A stretch of DNA of 64,000 nt from Fibrobacter sp. (GCA_017412605.1 JAFPWY010000010.1:186001-250000); one strand, 5' to 3'; numbered from the stretch's first letter, positions 1-9,075 are shown. A program made the numbers and translations. Notes: generated by a model from the letters alone, not told the origin.

Positions 1-154
1 ATTGCCCGGTGCTCGAAATGCTTATGGTAACCCCAGCGTCTCATACACATACAATATAATTTTTACATGGGCGTGTAAGTAGGGAAAATTTCCAGATTTC
101 GCACAAATTTCAAAACCTGTGAGTAAAAATACGGGTTTTTGAAGAAATTTGGGC
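1..154. other. Left-edge non-coding stretch
   Basis: I see no supportable gene here. The stretch holds A/T-rich runs and a TATAAT at 55-60 followed 6 nt later by ATG, but that frame stops after three codons. It is probably the 3' intergenic region downstream of the leftward tsaD gene. Confidence 0.5.
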
Positions 155-175
155 GAAAAACGGGTCTGGTGACCC
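155..175 (-). terminator. Rho-independent terminator of tsaD transcript
   Basis: Read on the minus strand, a GGGTC/GACCC stem with a 4-nt loop is followed by GTTTTT. It lies immediately after the TAA stop of tsaD at 178-180. The stem is short, so its strength is uncertain. Confidence 0.55.
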
Positions 176-177
176 TT

Positions 178-1185
178 TTACGGGGCGAGCGGCATCCAGG
201 GCTTTACGGTATCGATGGACTTGAGCAGTCCCTGCCGGTTGCGACGGATGGCAGCGGCGGCGATCATCGCTCCGTTGTCTGTGCTGAGGCTTCTGTCGGG
301 GATGCAAAAACGGATGCCATGCCTGCCGCAGTAGTCCTGCAGGCGTGTGCGCAGCCACGCGTTCGCGCTCACGCCGCCACCGACGACGAGCGTCTTCATC
401 TTGGTCAATTTCAAGGCGTTGATGGTCTTCGAAACGAGACTATCGACGATGGCGTCTTCAAGCGAAGCGCAGATGTCGCCGAGGTGCCCCTTGATGAAGT
501 CGTGTTCGTGGGTTTCCGTGTAGCGGAGCACGGCCGTCTTGAGACCGCTGAAAGAGAATTCGCAGTTGTTGTGGATGTGCAGGGCTCGCGGGAAATCCAC
601 GAACTTGCGGTTGTGCCCTTGGGCGAGCTTGCTGATGGTCGCTCCCGCGGGGTACTTGAGGCCGATGAGCTTGCCGCACTTGTCGAAGGCTTCGCCGGCG
701 GCGTCGTCGCGGGTGCGACCGATGCTCGTGTACTTGAAGCCGGGTTCTTCCAGGATGAGTTCCGTGTGCCCGCCCGAGACCGTGAGCGTGAGGAAGGGCG
801 GCTCGATGTCGGGGTTGCTGAGCCATGCGGCGGCGAGGTGGCCTTCAAGGTGGTTCATGCCGTATGCCGGGATGCCCAGGTCGCGGGAAAGCCCCTTGGC
901 GAAGCTTGCGCCGACGAGCAGTGGTCCCATGAGCCCGGGGCCCGTGGTGTAGGCGATGGCGTCGATATCCTTGAGCGAAATACCCGCCTCTTTGACGGCA
1001 GCTTCAGCGATGGGCGCAATCTTTTGCAGGTGGGCCCTTGCCGCGATTTCGGGGACGACGCCCCCGTAGAGCGCATGCTCGTCTATTTGGCTGTAGAGCG
1101 GGTTCGATAGCACCTGGAGCGGTTCATCTTGCAGTACGGCGCAGGCGGTCTCGTCGCAGCTGGATTCAATACCAAGCCAGAGCAC
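178..1185 (-). CDS. tsaD: tRNA N6-adenosine threonylcarbamoyltransferase TsaD
   Basis: This cytoplasmic enzyme transfers the threonylcarbamoyl group from TC-AMP to A37 of ANN-decoding tRNAs, working with TsaB and TsaE. The 335-residue length is normal for the family. Visible motifs are the N-terminal GIESSCDET of the ASKHA fold, the metal-binding HLEGH near residues 112-116, SGGHTEL, GGGVSANAWLR and STDNGAMIA near the C-terminus. The start is a GTG at 1183-1185 that overlaps the TAG stop of the upstream YbbR gene, with a strong AGGAGGG ribosome-binding site, so the two genes are translationally coupled. The family is widely conserved and essential in most bacteria. The assignment is very secure. 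Confidence 0.97.
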   Translation of the reverse strand: MLWLGIESSCDETACAVLQDEPLQVLSNPLYSQIDEHALYGGVVPEIAARAHLQKIAPIAEAAVKEAGISLKDIDAIAYTTGPGLMGPLLVGASFAKGLSRDLGIPAYGMNHLEGHLAAAWLSNPDIEPPFLTLTVSGGHTELILEEPGFKYTSIGRTRDDAAGEAFDKCGKLIGLKYPAGATISKLAQGHNRKFVDFPRALHIHNNCEFSFSGLKTAVLRYTETHEHDFIKGHLGDICASLEDAIVDSLVSKTINALKLTKMKTLVVGGGVSANAWLRTRLQDYCGRHGIRFCIPDRSLSTDNGAMIAAAAIRRNRQGLLKSIDTVKPWMPLAP

Positions 1186-2228
1186 TATTTGCCCTCCTCT
1201 TCAAGGTCGTCCATCGTGAACACGGTGGGCTTGGCCGGTGCCTGCGTGGAATCAGTCTCCGTTTCGGTGGTGGGCTGCGGAATCTTCCGCTGCAGGCGCA
1301 CCTTGTCGGGCTTGATCTGGATGCCCTTGATGCTCAGGTCGGTGTTGATGTTCTTGTCGATCATCAATCGAACAGTGGGCGGCAGGCTGTCTACGTCTTC
1401 GATAGCGAAGCGGTTGATTTCCACGAACAGGTCGAGCGCTTCAGCCTTCAGCGTGTCCAAGATCTTTTCGCCACCGGTGATTTCTACCTCGACGGTGTTT
1501 GGAACGAGGCTCATTTCGTTCTTGTCGTAGCGGCCAATCAGATGGACCGGAATGCTCTTGAATACTTTGTTTGTAACCTTCTGGACGTCAATGGAAATTT
1601 CGATTGAGGAATCGTTCGGCGCGACATAGGCGGGAAGCTGGTCGAAGCGGAGCGGGACCGTGTAGCGGCCGGGCGCCTTGACGGAATCGTAGCGGATGGA
1701 ATCGGTGGGCACTTCGATGATGCGCATGAGTGCGTTGCGGGCACCGGACACGTTCAGACCTTCGGGATTGAGTACCGGGTCGCTCGTGATGATGTAGCCG
1801 TTGGCCGGCCTGAACGTCACGTTGGACTTGATCGGGACGTTACGGACGATGCGCGTGTCAATGTCGAGGTCGATAAAGCTGAGCCTTTCGTCGGAGTCCA
1901 CGTAATGGATGTTCGGGAAGTTCGGGGCGGAGTAGTTCTTGGAGCCGATATGCACGCGGTGGCTGCCGAGCTCGATGTCGTGCAGGTCCACGACGATGCT
2001 TGCGCCCTTGGCTTCCTGCGAACGCATGCGGATCAGGTCGAACGGCCTGCCCTCCACGGTGATGGGCATGCTCTGCGGCGGCCTCGATGCGATGGCGAGC
2101 GTTTCGGGGAGCTTCGAGAGGATGATGGGGGCTTCTATCTCGAGCTGGAAATTCTTAAGCGAGATGACATAGAACCAGAGGGCAATCCCGAAAAGGAATG
2201 CTGTAATCTTTAATGCGATGTGTTTCAT
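1185..2228 (-). CDS. YbbR/CdaR-like membrane-anchored protein
   Basis: A 347-residue protein with one N-terminal membrane helix (residues about 5-25, starting MKHIALKITAF), followed by extracytoplasmic YbbR-type beta repeats. Repeat-like phrases include PITVEGRPFDLIRM, VPIKSNVTFRPANG and VEITGGEKILDTLKAEALD. In Firmicutes, YbbR (CdaR) binds the diadenylate cyclase CdaA and tunes c-di-AMP synthesis. No cdaA is visible in this window, so that role is only an inference here. The C-terminus is a Thr/Pro-rich, acidic tail. An AGGGG ribosome-binding site precedes the ATG. It is the first gene of the leftward pair with tsaD. Confidence 0.85.
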   Translation of the reverse strand: MKHIALKITAFLFGIALWFYVISLKNFQLEIEAPIILSKLPETLAIASRPPQSMPITVEGRPFDLIRMRSQEAKGASIVVDLHDIELGSHRVHIGSKNYSAPNFPNIHYVDSDERLSFIDLDIDTRIVRNVPIKSNVTFRPANGYIITSDPVLNPEGLNVSGARNALMRIIEVPTDSIRYDSVKAPGRYTVPLRFDQLPAYVAPNDSSIEISIDVQKVTNKVFKSIPVHLIGRYDKNEMSLVPNTVEVEITGGEKILDTLKAEALDLFVEINRFAIEDVDSLPPTVRLMIDKNINTDLSIKGIQIKPDKVRLQRKIPQPTTETETDSTQAPAKPTVFTMDDLEEEGK

Positions 2229-2273
2229 GTTCGCCCCTAAATGACTCCCGTAAATTTAGTTATTATTCGCATC
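2229..2273. promoter_or_regulatory. Compact divergent promoter region ybbR/ftsX
   Basis: Only 12 bp separate the leftward ybbR start (2228) from the longest rightward ftsX start (2241). A TATTAT box at 2261-2266 lies 7 nt before an in-frame GTG at 2274, which would suit a leaderless ftsX message. On the other strand TAAATT-like boxes lie upstream of ybbR. The boxes are read by eye only. Confidence 0.35.
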
Positions 2274-3161
2274 GTGTTAGGTCAATTAGGTTACTTAGTA
2301 TCGGAATCCTTCAGGGGATGGAAGCAGCACCGTACGGTCATCCTGCCTTCCCTCGTCACGATATTCCTCTGCTCGCTGCTGTTGGCGTCGTCTTCGCTGT
2401 TCCTCGGGGGCGCCATGCGCGTCATCGATACCGAAAAGTCGCTGTATGCCATCGAGGCCTTCTTGCCCGGGCCCATTCCGGACGATTCCGTGGCGGCTGT
2501 GCGTTCCAGGCTTTTGCACATGAAGCACGTGGACAGCGTCGAGTACGTGAGCGCCGACAGTGCCCTGGCCGACTTCCGCAGGCATTTTTCGGGCGACATG
2601 CTCGACCTGGTGGATGACAATCCCATCCCGCCCTTTTTCCGCATTACCCTGGACGACAAGAGCAAGACCCCGATTGACCTTATCGAGGTCCGCAAGTCCG
2701 TTTCGCGCGATGGCGTGTTCGAGGAGGTGCAGGCTCCCGTGGACTGGGTGAACCGCATCGCCGAATGGAAGTTCAAGATGGTATTTTGGCCCGTGACGAT
2801 ATGCGTCCTCTTGCTCGTCACGCTTTCGCTCATCATCTGCAATTCGGTCCGGCTGTCTTTGCTTTCGCGCAAGCTGCTTGTTGAGAACATGAAGTATGCG
2901 GGCGGCAGCACCTTCTTCATCCAGTTCCCCTTCGTGCTGGAGGGCTTTGCCCAGGGGCTGCTCGGCAGCATTGCCGCGGTGGTTGTGCTCTGGATGGTGG
3001 TGGATGCCATCACGGAATCATTCCCGATAGTCGGTAGCTATGTCGACGGGTTCGGGGGAATTCTGTTCCTTGTCGTATTCGCGGTATCCTTCCTCTCGGC
3101 CTATTTCAGTTTCCATACGGTGCGCGGGTTCCTCAAGATCAAGCGCAACGAGCAGGAATAA
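2241..3161 (+). CDS. ftsX: Cell division protein FtsX (ABC-type permease)
   Basis: FtsX is the four-helix membrane partner of the ATPase FtsE. It transmits ATP hydrolysis to periplasmic activators of cell-wall amidases at the division septum. The 306-residue protein has an N-terminal helix (LPSLVTIFLCSLLLASSSLFL), a periplasmic loop (about residues 60-170) and three C-terminal helices (about residues 180-295) separated by the conserved MKYAGGSTFFIQFPFVLEG stretch, which is typical of FtsX. The ATG at 2241 has no ribosome-binding site; the GTG at 2274 is a good alternative start because it sits 7 nt after a TATTAT box. The gene is followed after 6 bp by an EnvC-like gene, the known FtsX partner. 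No ftsE is adjacent. Confidence 0.9.
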   Translation: MTPVNLVIIRIVLGQLGYLVSESFRGWKQHRTVILPSLVTIFLCSLLLASSSLFLGGAMRVIDTEKSLYAIEAFLPGPIPDDSVAAVRSRLLHMKHVDSVEYVSADSALADFRRHFSGDMLDLVDDNPIPPFFRITLDDKSKTPIDLIEVRKSVSRDGVFEEVQAPVDWVNRIAEWKFKMVFWPVTICVLLLVTLSLIICNSVRLSLLSRKLLVENMKYAGGSTFFIQFPFVLEGFAQGLLGSIAAVVVLWMVVDAITESFPIVGSYVDGFGGILFLVVFAVSFLSAYFSFHTVRGFLKIKRNEQE

Positions 3162-3167
3162 AGACCC

Positions 3168-4430
3168 ATGCGCCTGTTTGCCATTCTCCTGTGCCTGCTG
3201 GTCGGTCTTGTGTCTGCCGCCCCCAAGAAGACGGATGCGCAAATCAAGGAGCAGAAGCAGGCGCTCAAGAAACTCGAAAATGACCTTGCCAAGAAGCGCA
3301 AGGAACTTGCGATGCTCGAAAGCGAGGAGAAGGGCGTCATCAACACGATTTCGCTTCTAGACCAGAACCTGAACCAGACCCGAACCTACATTGCGGAACT
3401 TGCGAAAAGCGAGGCCATGGTGCAGGGGGCCGTGGTGCGGCTTGCCGCCGACATCGATTCGCTTGACCGCAAAATTGTCGAACGCAAGGAAGCCATGAAG
3501 CGCCGCATCCGCAGCCTCTACGTGAACGGCAGGCAGAGCGAGGCGCTTGTCCTGTACAATCTCCTTTCGCAGAAGGGCAACCCCGACCGCCAGGTGTACT
3601 GGGTGCACCACATCCTCAACGAGGACCGCGAACAGGTGCTGCTCCTCTCGCGCATGATGTCGGAGCGCGACGAGATGAAGAAAGCCGAACAGGACCACCT
3701 GAGCGACTTGAACAGGATGCGCAGCCGCAAGGCTCAGGAAGAGAAAGGCCTCGTGACGCAGATGAGCAGCCAGGAGAAGATGCTGTTCTCGCTGAAGGAA
3801 GACAAGAACATGCAGAAGAAGGCGCTGCAGGAATTCGAACGCAACCAGAAGACCATGCAGGCCCTCATCAAGAAACTTGAGGAAAAGCGCAAGAAGGAAA
3901 TCGAAGCGGCGAAGAAGGCCGAAGAAGAGCGCAAGAGGAAGGAGAAGGCGGCCAAGGCCAAGAAGGGCAAGGGCGGCAAGCCCGAGAAGGAAGAGAAGGT
4001 CGTCAAAAAACCGCAGGTCGCCGTGACGACTCCGGTGACAGGCCCGAAATGCATGCCGCTCAAGGGCGAGATTATCAGCAACTACGGCTTGCAGGAACAT
4101 CCGGTGTTGCATATCACCACGCGTAACCTCGGTGTGGAAATCCGCGGCAAGAAGGGTGCCGCCGTGCGTGCCGCTGCCGCAGGAACTGTGGCGATGGTTG
4201 CAGAGATTGACGGCCGTGGGCCTTCCGTGATTATCGAGCACGAGGGCGGAACGTATTCCGTGTACGGGCACCTCCAGAGCATCCGAGTGCAGGAAGGCAA
4301 AACGGTAAAGAATTGCGAGGAAATCGGCACCGCCGGTGACATTGCGTCTTTAAATGGAATTAAATTGTATTTCCAAGTTAGCGAGGGTACGCAGACCGTG
4401 GACCCTCTTGAATGGTTGAAACAGAAATGA
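3168..4430 (+). CDS. EnvC-like murein hydrolase activator (coiled coil + degenerate LytM)
   Basis: A 420-residue periplasmic protein. Residues 1-18 form a signal peptide (cleavage near VSAA/PKK), residues about 20-265 a long Lys/Glu-rich coiled coil, then a basic Lys/Gly linker and a C-terminal M23/LytM domain from about residue 298. The domain is degenerate: the usual HGVD is LGVE and the usual HLHFE is KLYFQ, while YGHL is kept. Loss of several zinc ligands is the hallmark of EnvC/NlpD-type activators, which switch on amidases rather than cut peptidoglycan themselves. Its position directly after ftsX fits the known FtsEX-EnvC complex. It overlaps holB by ATGA. Confidence 0.9.
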   Translation: MRLFAILLCLLVGLVSAAPKKTDAQIKEQKQALKKLENDLAKKRKELAMLESEEKGVINTISLLDQNLNQTRTYIAELAKSEAMVQGAVVRLAADIDSLDRKIVERKEAMKRRIRSLYVNGRQSEALVLYNLLSQKGNPDRQVYWVHHILNEDREQVLLLSRMMSERDEMKKAEQDHLSDLNRMRSRKAQEEKGLVTQMSSQEKMLFSLKEDKNMQKKALQEFERNQKTMQALIKKLEEKRKKEIEAAKKAEEERKRKEKAAKAKKGKGGKPEKEEKVVKKPQVAVTTPVTGPKCMPLKGEIISNYGLQEHPVLHITTRNLGVEIRGKKGAAVRAAAAGTVAMVAEIDGRGPSVIIEHEGGTYSVYGHLQSIRVQEGKTVKNCEEIGTAGDIASLNGIKLYFQVSEGTQTVDPLEWLKQK

Positions 4431-5551
4431 TTGAATATCGCTTGAACGGCCCATCGTCCCAGAACCGACAGCGCATCCGCCTCATGGCGGCGCTGCGTGA
4501 AAGCCGGTTCCCGCAGGCGATCCTTATCGACGGGCCGGTGGGCATTGGCAAGAAGGCCCTGGCGATGGAAATCGCGAAGGCCCTGCAGTGCAGTTCCGGG
4601 GAATCCAGACCCTGCGGGCATTGCTTTGGCTGCAAGATGGCTGCTGACCCGGGCAATACAGACAGCTGGGTCGTTCCCATGGAATCCAAGGAATCCTCTG
4701 CTCGGAGTGCCTCCGACGTGTCGGCGGGGAGCACAGCCAAGACGGTCCAGGATTACAAGCAGGCCTACATCGAAGAAATTGTGAAGAACCCCTACCGCAT
4801 CGACGTGTTCAGCGCTGCGGCGGGCATAACGGTGGACCTCATCCGTAACATGACGGCGGGGTTCGCCCTCAAGGGCGACCGCGTTCGCACGATTATTGTC
4901 GCGGAAGCGGATCGCATGAACGATTCCGCTGCGAACGCCTTCCTCAAGACGCTTGAGGAAGTTCCGCCGGACACCTACTTCATTTTGACGACCAGCAGCC
5001 GCGAGCGTCTGTTGCAGACCATCCGCAGCCGCTGCCTTGCATTGCACCTTCTGCCGCTGACGGACGACGAGGTCCGCGAGATTGCGGTGGAGTATGCGAA
5101 CGACGACTACGACGAGTCCGCCGTTACCGATGACGTGGTGGGGCTTTCTGTGGGTTCCCCCGGCAAGGCCATGTATTACGCACAGCACGCTTCCGCTTGG
5201 CTCGACCTGTCTGCGCGGTTCGTGAACCTTTCCCTTTCGGGCGATTACACCGACTTGTTCTTTGAACTGGAAGACGCGGGCATCGAGGATGCCGCCGTAG
5301 CGAACCGCTTCCTGGAAGTAGTCTCGTTCCTGCTGGCCGACATGGCCCGCAGCATGGCCGGGGCTCCGCTGCGCATTGCCGATACGACGGCCAAGGTCGA
5401 TACGTCCCGTTATCCGCAGATCGACTCCAGCGCGGTCGACCTTGCCTTGGTCGACGTCCAGGAGACCATGTCGCGCATTGCGAGCCGCCGTACGTCGCCC
5501 AGGGTATGCATCCAGGCCCTTGCGGTCAAACTTTTTGAGGGGGCCAAGTGA
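4427..5551 (+). CDS. holB: DNA polymerase III subunit delta'
   Basis: This is a clamp-loader AAA+ subunit. Visible features are a P-loop-like GPVGIGKKALA near residue 35, a zinc-binding CGHCFGC cluster near residue 64, and a sensor/arginine-finger region (LTTSSRERLLQTIRSRC) near residue 190. Length is 374 residues from the ATG at 4427, which overlaps the envC stop as ATGA; an in-frame ATG at 4412 would add five residues. An acidic and Ser-rich insertion (about residues 85-115) follows the zinc cluster. The clamp loader would place the sliding clamp on primed DNA. Overlap with recJ downstream indicates a single operon. Confidence 0.9.
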   Translation: MIEYRLNGPSSQNRQRIRLMAALRESRFPQAILIDGPVGIGKKALAMEIAKALQCSSGESRPCGHCFGCKMAADPGNTDSWVVPMESKESSARSASDVSAGSTAKTVQDYKQAYIEEIVKNPYRIDVFSAAAGITVDLIRNMTAGFALKGDRVRTIIVAEADRMNDSAANAFLKTLEEVPPDTYFILTTSSRERLLQTIRSRCLALHLLPLTDDEVREIAVEYANDDYDESAVTDDVVGLSVGSPGKAMYYAQHASAWLDLSARFVNLSLSGDYTDLFFELEDAGIEDAAVANRFLEVVSFLLADMARSMAGAPLRIADTTAKVDTSRYPQIDSSAVDLALVDVQETMSRIASRRTSPRVCIQALAVKLFEGAK

Positions 5552-7251
5552 TGGAAGAACTGGTCGCCTCCACCCTGGCCCGCGAACTCAAGGTGCCGCA
5601 CCTCGTGGCGCGGTTTCTCGTTTCGCGCGGGGTGAAAAACGTGGGCGACGCCTACCGGTTCCTCTACGGCAGCGACAGCGACATCGCTGACCCGATGCTC
5701 ATGATGGGCATGGGGGAGGCCATCGCCTGGCTCCTGGAAGTCCAGAAGACGGGTGAAGAGATTTTCATCTTCGGCGACTACGACCTCGACGGCATGACTT
5801 CGGTCACGCTGCTCAGCAAAGCTCTCGCCGAAATCGGCATCGCCACGCAGTGGCGCCTGCCCAACCGCTTCGGCGATGGTTACGGGCTTTCCGTCAGCGC
5901 CGTCGACGAGATGTACGAGGCCGGTGCACGCAACCTAATTACGGTCGACACGGGCATCACCGCGAACGCTGAAATTGCGCATGCCAAGGAACTGGGGATG
6001 CGAGTCATGGTCATCGACCACCACCAGCCCAGCGGCGACGGACTCCCCGTCTGCGACGTGCTGCTCGACCCGCACCAGGATGGCGACGCCTACCCGAATC
6101 CCGAACTCTGTGGCGTCGGCGTTTCGTACAAGTTTGTATGTGCCCTGTTCGCAAAACTCGGCCGGCCCGTGCCGACGCGCTTCCTTGACCTGGTTGCGCT
6201 GGGGACTTTGGCCGACCTCGTGCAGATGACGCCGGAGAACAGGCGCTTCACGAAGATTGGCCTCGAGCACTTGCGCAACAGCGAATGGCCGGGATTGCAG
6301 GCCATGTACTCTTCTCTCATGAAGTCCGGCAGCAGCGTGGGCGGCATCGACGTGATGTACAAGTACGCACCGCTCCTCAATGCGCCTGGCCGCATGGAAC
6401 GTCCTGATCCGGCACTCAAGTTGTTGTTGAGCGCAAGCAAGGCCGAGGCGATGACGTTGCTTTCGGAACTCAAGAACTGGAACGCCCGTCGCAAGCAGAA
6501 GGAATCCGAGATTACCGAGATGGCGCTCAAGAACGTGCGCGAACAGTACGGCGAAAAGGTTCCCGAGGTCATCGTGGTGGCGGGGGAGAACTGGCACGTG
6601 GGTGTCATCGGCATCGTCTCCGCGAAACTCGCCCAGGAATACCACAGGCCCGCGGCGGTGCTGTCGATTATCGACGGCATGGCGCACGCAAGTGCCCGCG
6701 CCGTTCCGGGTTTCAACTGGCACAAGGCGCTTTTCGACGTGCGCGATTTGTTCGAACGCTGGGGCGGCCATGCGAACGCTGCCGGCTTCTCGCTCGCCGC
6801 GACAAAGATTGACGAACTCCGGGAACGGCTGGAAGCCGCCGCCCGTGAGCAGGGCTACACCGGCGGCGGTCCCGAGGTGGACGAGGCCCACCGCTTTGAT
6901 ATCGAGGTGGCTCTCCGCGAACTTTCCGTGGCCCCGTCGCTGTCTCACCCGAAGGCGCACACCGTGCTCGACTATTTTGAACTGATGGAGCCGTTCGGCG
7001 GCAACTTCCCTTACCCGGTATTCCGCGCCGAGGGCGTGAAGGTGCACCGTGTGCGCGAGCTCCGCGGTGGGCACCTGCAGATGGAGCTTTCCCAGGCCGG
7101 GAGCCAGTCCTATTCCGCCATCGGGTTCGGGCTGCGCAAGAACAAGGTGCTTGTCGGCAAGAACCGTCCACTGTCCATCGTCTTCGAGCCCACGTGGAAC
7201 TACTACAACGACAAGAAGACCATCCAGCTTTGCGTGAAGGCTATTGAGTAG
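5551..7251 (+). CDS. recJ: Single-stranded-DNA-specific exonuclease RecJ
   Basis: RecJ is a 5'-3' ssDNA exonuclease of the DHH superfamily that acts in recombination and mismatch or base-excision repair. The 566-residue length is typical. The motifs are complete: FGDYDLDG near residue 75, VDTGIT, IDHHQP near residue 154, and the DHHA1 part with SARAVPG and GGHANAAGFS near residue 405, followed by the C-terminal OB-like domain. The ATG at 5551 has a GAGGGGG ribosome-binding site 7 nt upstream; a GTG three bases earlier is also open. It overlaps the holB stop. No catalytic residue appears to be lost. Confidence 0.96.
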   Translation: MEELVASTLARELKVPHLVARFLVSRGVKNVGDAYRFLYGSDSDIADPMLMMGMGEAIAWLLEVQKTGEEIFIFGDYDLDGMTSVTLLSKALAEIGIATQWRLPNRFGDGYGLSVSAVDEMYEAGARNLITVDTGITANAEIAHAKELGMRVMVIDHHQPSGDGLPVCDVLLDPHQDGDAYPNPELCGVGVSYKFVCALFAKLGRPVPTRFLDLVALGTLADLVQMTPENRRFTKIGLEHLRNSEWPGLQAMYSSLMKSGSSVGGIDVMYKYAPLLNAPGRMERPDPALKLLLSASKAEAMTLLSELKNWNARRKQKESEITEMALKNVREQYGEKVPEVIVVAGENWHVGVIGIVSAKLAQEYHRPAAVLSIIDGMAHASARAVPGFNWHKALFDVRDLFERWGGHANAAGFSLAATKIDELRERLEAAAREQGYTGGGPEVDEAHRFDIEVALRELSVAPSLSHPKAHTVLDYFELMEPFGGNFPYPVFRAEGVKVHRVRELRGGHLQMELSQAGSQSYSAIGFGLRKNKVLVGKNRPLSIVFEPTWNYYNDKKTIQLCVKAIE

Positions 7252-7259
7252 GGGGCAGC

Positions 7260-7757
7260 ATGCTGAAGCGCGATATTCCTGTAATTCTTTTCGCACTGGT
7301 GTTCCTGGTCATCGCTTATGGCCTCATCACCACACCCCCTCGCTACGCCCCCGTCAAGCCGCAGATGGTCATGGAGGAAGTCGAGGAGTTCGTGCCGCAG
7401 TCTTACTACAAGGGCCGTGTCGTCATGCCCGATGTCGACGACCTGTACGTGCTGGAAAACAGCGCTGGCCGTGACGTGCTCAAGCTCGGCAAGTCGTTGC
7501 AGGGCAGGGCAGCCGGACTCCACTGGCTTGCAGCGCCGCACTTCCGCACATACAACGACGACGTACTTGTCGGCCTCAAGCTGACAATCGATTCAACGGG
7601 TCACATCGATTACCCTGAAATTCTTTATTGCAATACGAACGACGACGATTTCAAGTGGAAACTCATCCACCACATCAGGACGTACTGGGTATACCCGCGC
7701 ACTAAGGGCGGGATAACCGAGTTCTGGTTCCCGGTCCGCTGGCTTGCGGAATACTAG
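7260..7757 (+). CDS. Small membrane protein with TonB-C/AgmX-like domain
   Basis: A 165-residue protein with a single N-terminal membrane helix (residues about 6-24) and a short linker. The C-terminal domain resembles TonB or AgmX/PglI C-terminal folds: VGLKLTIDSTGHIDYPEI, a helix, then YWVYPRT..GITEFWFPV. Such domains usually carry force or signals across the periplasm to outer-membrane partners. It lies 8 bp after recJ with a clear AGGGGG site, so it is probably co-transcribed, though the functional link is not obvious. There is no Pro-rich spacer and no ExbB/ExbD neighbour. The domain call rests on pattern recognition. Confidence 0.55.
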   Translation: MLKRDIPVILFALVFLVIAYGLITTPPRYAPVKPQMVMEEVEEFVPQSYYKGRVVMPDVDDLYVLENSAGRDVLKLGKSLQGRAAGLHWLAAPHFRTYNDDVLVGLKLTIDSTGHIDYPEILYCNTNDDDFKWKLIHHIRTYWVYPRTKGGITEFWFPVRWLAEY

Positions 7758-8179
7758 GCCCTCAGGATCTTGAGCAGGTCGGCGGCTCGCTTCTCGATAA
7801 GCACGAACGCTTCGAACATGCGTGCCTCGCGCCACTTGACCAGGTACTTCGCGCGCCATTCCTCGGCCACTTCGGCGGCCGGCTCGTGTTCCTTCTCGTT
7901 CCTGTACCAGACTTCCTTCTTGATTTCCTTGATCATGTCGCCCATTTCGGCGGCAGGCTGCAGGGAACCCTTGCAAAGGAGCAGGGCGCGCAGGTTGTCG
8001 AGCAAAATCTCGTCGGTCGGGTTCTCCGCGTCGTCGCGGGCGCAGTCCCAGATTTCACCACGATGGCGCTCGGTCCAGCCCATCAGGTGTTTCTCAGTCT
8101 TGTCGAGTTCGCCCTTGGCGAGCTTTTCTTCTACCGCCTCGCGGGGGTAGTAAATGCTGTTGGGGTAGAATTCTATCAT
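7754..8179 (-). CDS. Uncharacterised alpha-helical cytoplasmic protein
   Basis: A 141-residue soluble protein with no signal peptide or membrane helix. It is charged and predicted mostly helical, ending in a Leu/Arg-rich helix ([21 protein letters not shown]). I do not recognise a family. Its 3' end overlaps the convergent upstream gene by 4 bp. The tRNA-Leu gene lies just upstream on the same strand, so they might share a transcript. Codon use matches the GC-rich neighbours, which supports it being a real gene. Confidence 0.6.
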   Translation of the reverse strand: MIEFYPNSIYYPREAVEEKLAKGELDKTEKHLMGWTERHRGEIWDCARDDAENPTDEILLDNLRALLLCKGSLQPAAEMGDMIKEIKKEVWYRNEKEHEPAAEVAEEWRAKYLVKWREARMFEAFVLIEKRAADLLKILRA

Positions 8180-8215
8180 GTTTTACTCGAAATTTTACGA
8201 AAAACCTTTTTTTAA

Positions 8216-8298
<83 letters not shown>

Positions 8299-8347
8299 AG
8301 CAGTGAGTTGCCTTGAAAATATAGCAAAATTTGTTAACTTTTATTTT

Positions 8348-8914
8348 ATGAAAAAAACAACCTCCCTCATTTTTTCGCTGGCCGTGTGCCTTGCCTCCTT
8401 TGTTCCGGCATTCGCCGTCGACGACGGCTCGGAACCCCCTGACAACTTCACCATCCTCAAGGAAGAACTCGCGCTTATTCGTGACAGCTACCTGGTTAGC
8501 CTGAACGAGGCCATCGAGACATCTCTCGGCGAGAACACCGAGGATCTTACCCCGTGGTTCCACCTCCGCGACGAGGGCAAGGCTGCTACGTGGGCCGACC
8601 TCAGCTACGAGGTTCCCACGAGCCTCAAGTACCTCAAGGTCACCGAGATTCCCTACGGCCTGCACATCCAGGGCAAGGTCGGTCAGTACAGCGGCGATGT
8701 GAAGGTCACCGTCGTTACCCGCGACATGGACATCTTCTACGACCGCGTGTTCATGAAGGGCACGAGCGCCGACTTCAAGAACCTCGTGATCGAACTCTTC
8801 CGCAACGACCGCGTGGTGTACTACGACAATTCTACGCCTTGCAAGATGTCCGCCGTGACCTGCATTCACGAATACAAGCAGGGCACCCTGGGCCTCAAGA
8901 AGAAGAAAAAGTAA
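8348..8914 (+). CDS. Uncharacterised secreted protein
   Basis: A 188-residue protein with a classical signal peptide (MKKTTSLIFSLAVCLASFVPAFA, cleaved before VDDG). The mature part is a mixed alpha/beta domain that I cannot assign to a family; it has one Cys pair near the C-terminus and ends in a Lys-rich tail. The start is placed at MKKTTSL rather than at an upstream ATG inside the tRNA-proximal region, because the signal peptide begins there. TTGAAA-N16-TAACTT ends 7 nt before this ATG and there is no Shine-Dalgarno sequence, so the message may be leaderless. A strong terminator follows. Confidence 0.75.
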   Translation: MKKTTSLIFSLAVCLASFVPAFAVDDGSEPPDNFTILKEELALIRDSYLVSLNEAIETSLGENTEDLTPWFHLRDEGKAATWADLSYEVPTSLKYLKVTEIPYGLHIQGKVGQYSGDVKVTVVTRDMDIFYDRVFMKGTSADFKNLVIELFRNDRVVYYDNSTPCKMSAVTCIHEYKQGTLGLKKKKK

Positions 8915-8954
8915 AAATCGGCCCGCCTTCCGCATAAACATCTTTTCACGAAAA

Positions 8955-8988
8955 AAGCCGGACGAAAGTCCGGCTTAATTCGTTTTTT
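8955..8988 (+). terminator. Strong rho-independent terminator
   Basis: A 9-bp perfect stem AAGCCGGAC/GTCCGGCTT with a GAAA tetraloop (8955-8976), followed by AATTCGTTTTTT. It closes the transcript of the secreted protein and isolates the pilin cassette downstream. Confidence 0.9.
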
Positions 8989-9075
8989 CGGCAAAAAGGG
9001 GTGCCTACGATTCAATGTGGTTTGTTAATATTTCTTTACATTATATTAAGAGTAAGAAAATGTTAACATAGTCAC

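Noticed and set aside
55-78. TATAAT followed 6 nt later by ATG near the left edge
   Set aside because: Looks like a leaderless start, but the reading frame stops after three codons.
139-1110. Plus-strand open frame of 323 codons across tsaD
   Set aside because: tsaD on the minus strand is unmistakable; this frame has no family features.
2291-3013. Minus-strand open frame of 240 codons over ftsX
   Set aside because: Shadow of ftsX; Ser/Thr-rich composition and no supporting motif.
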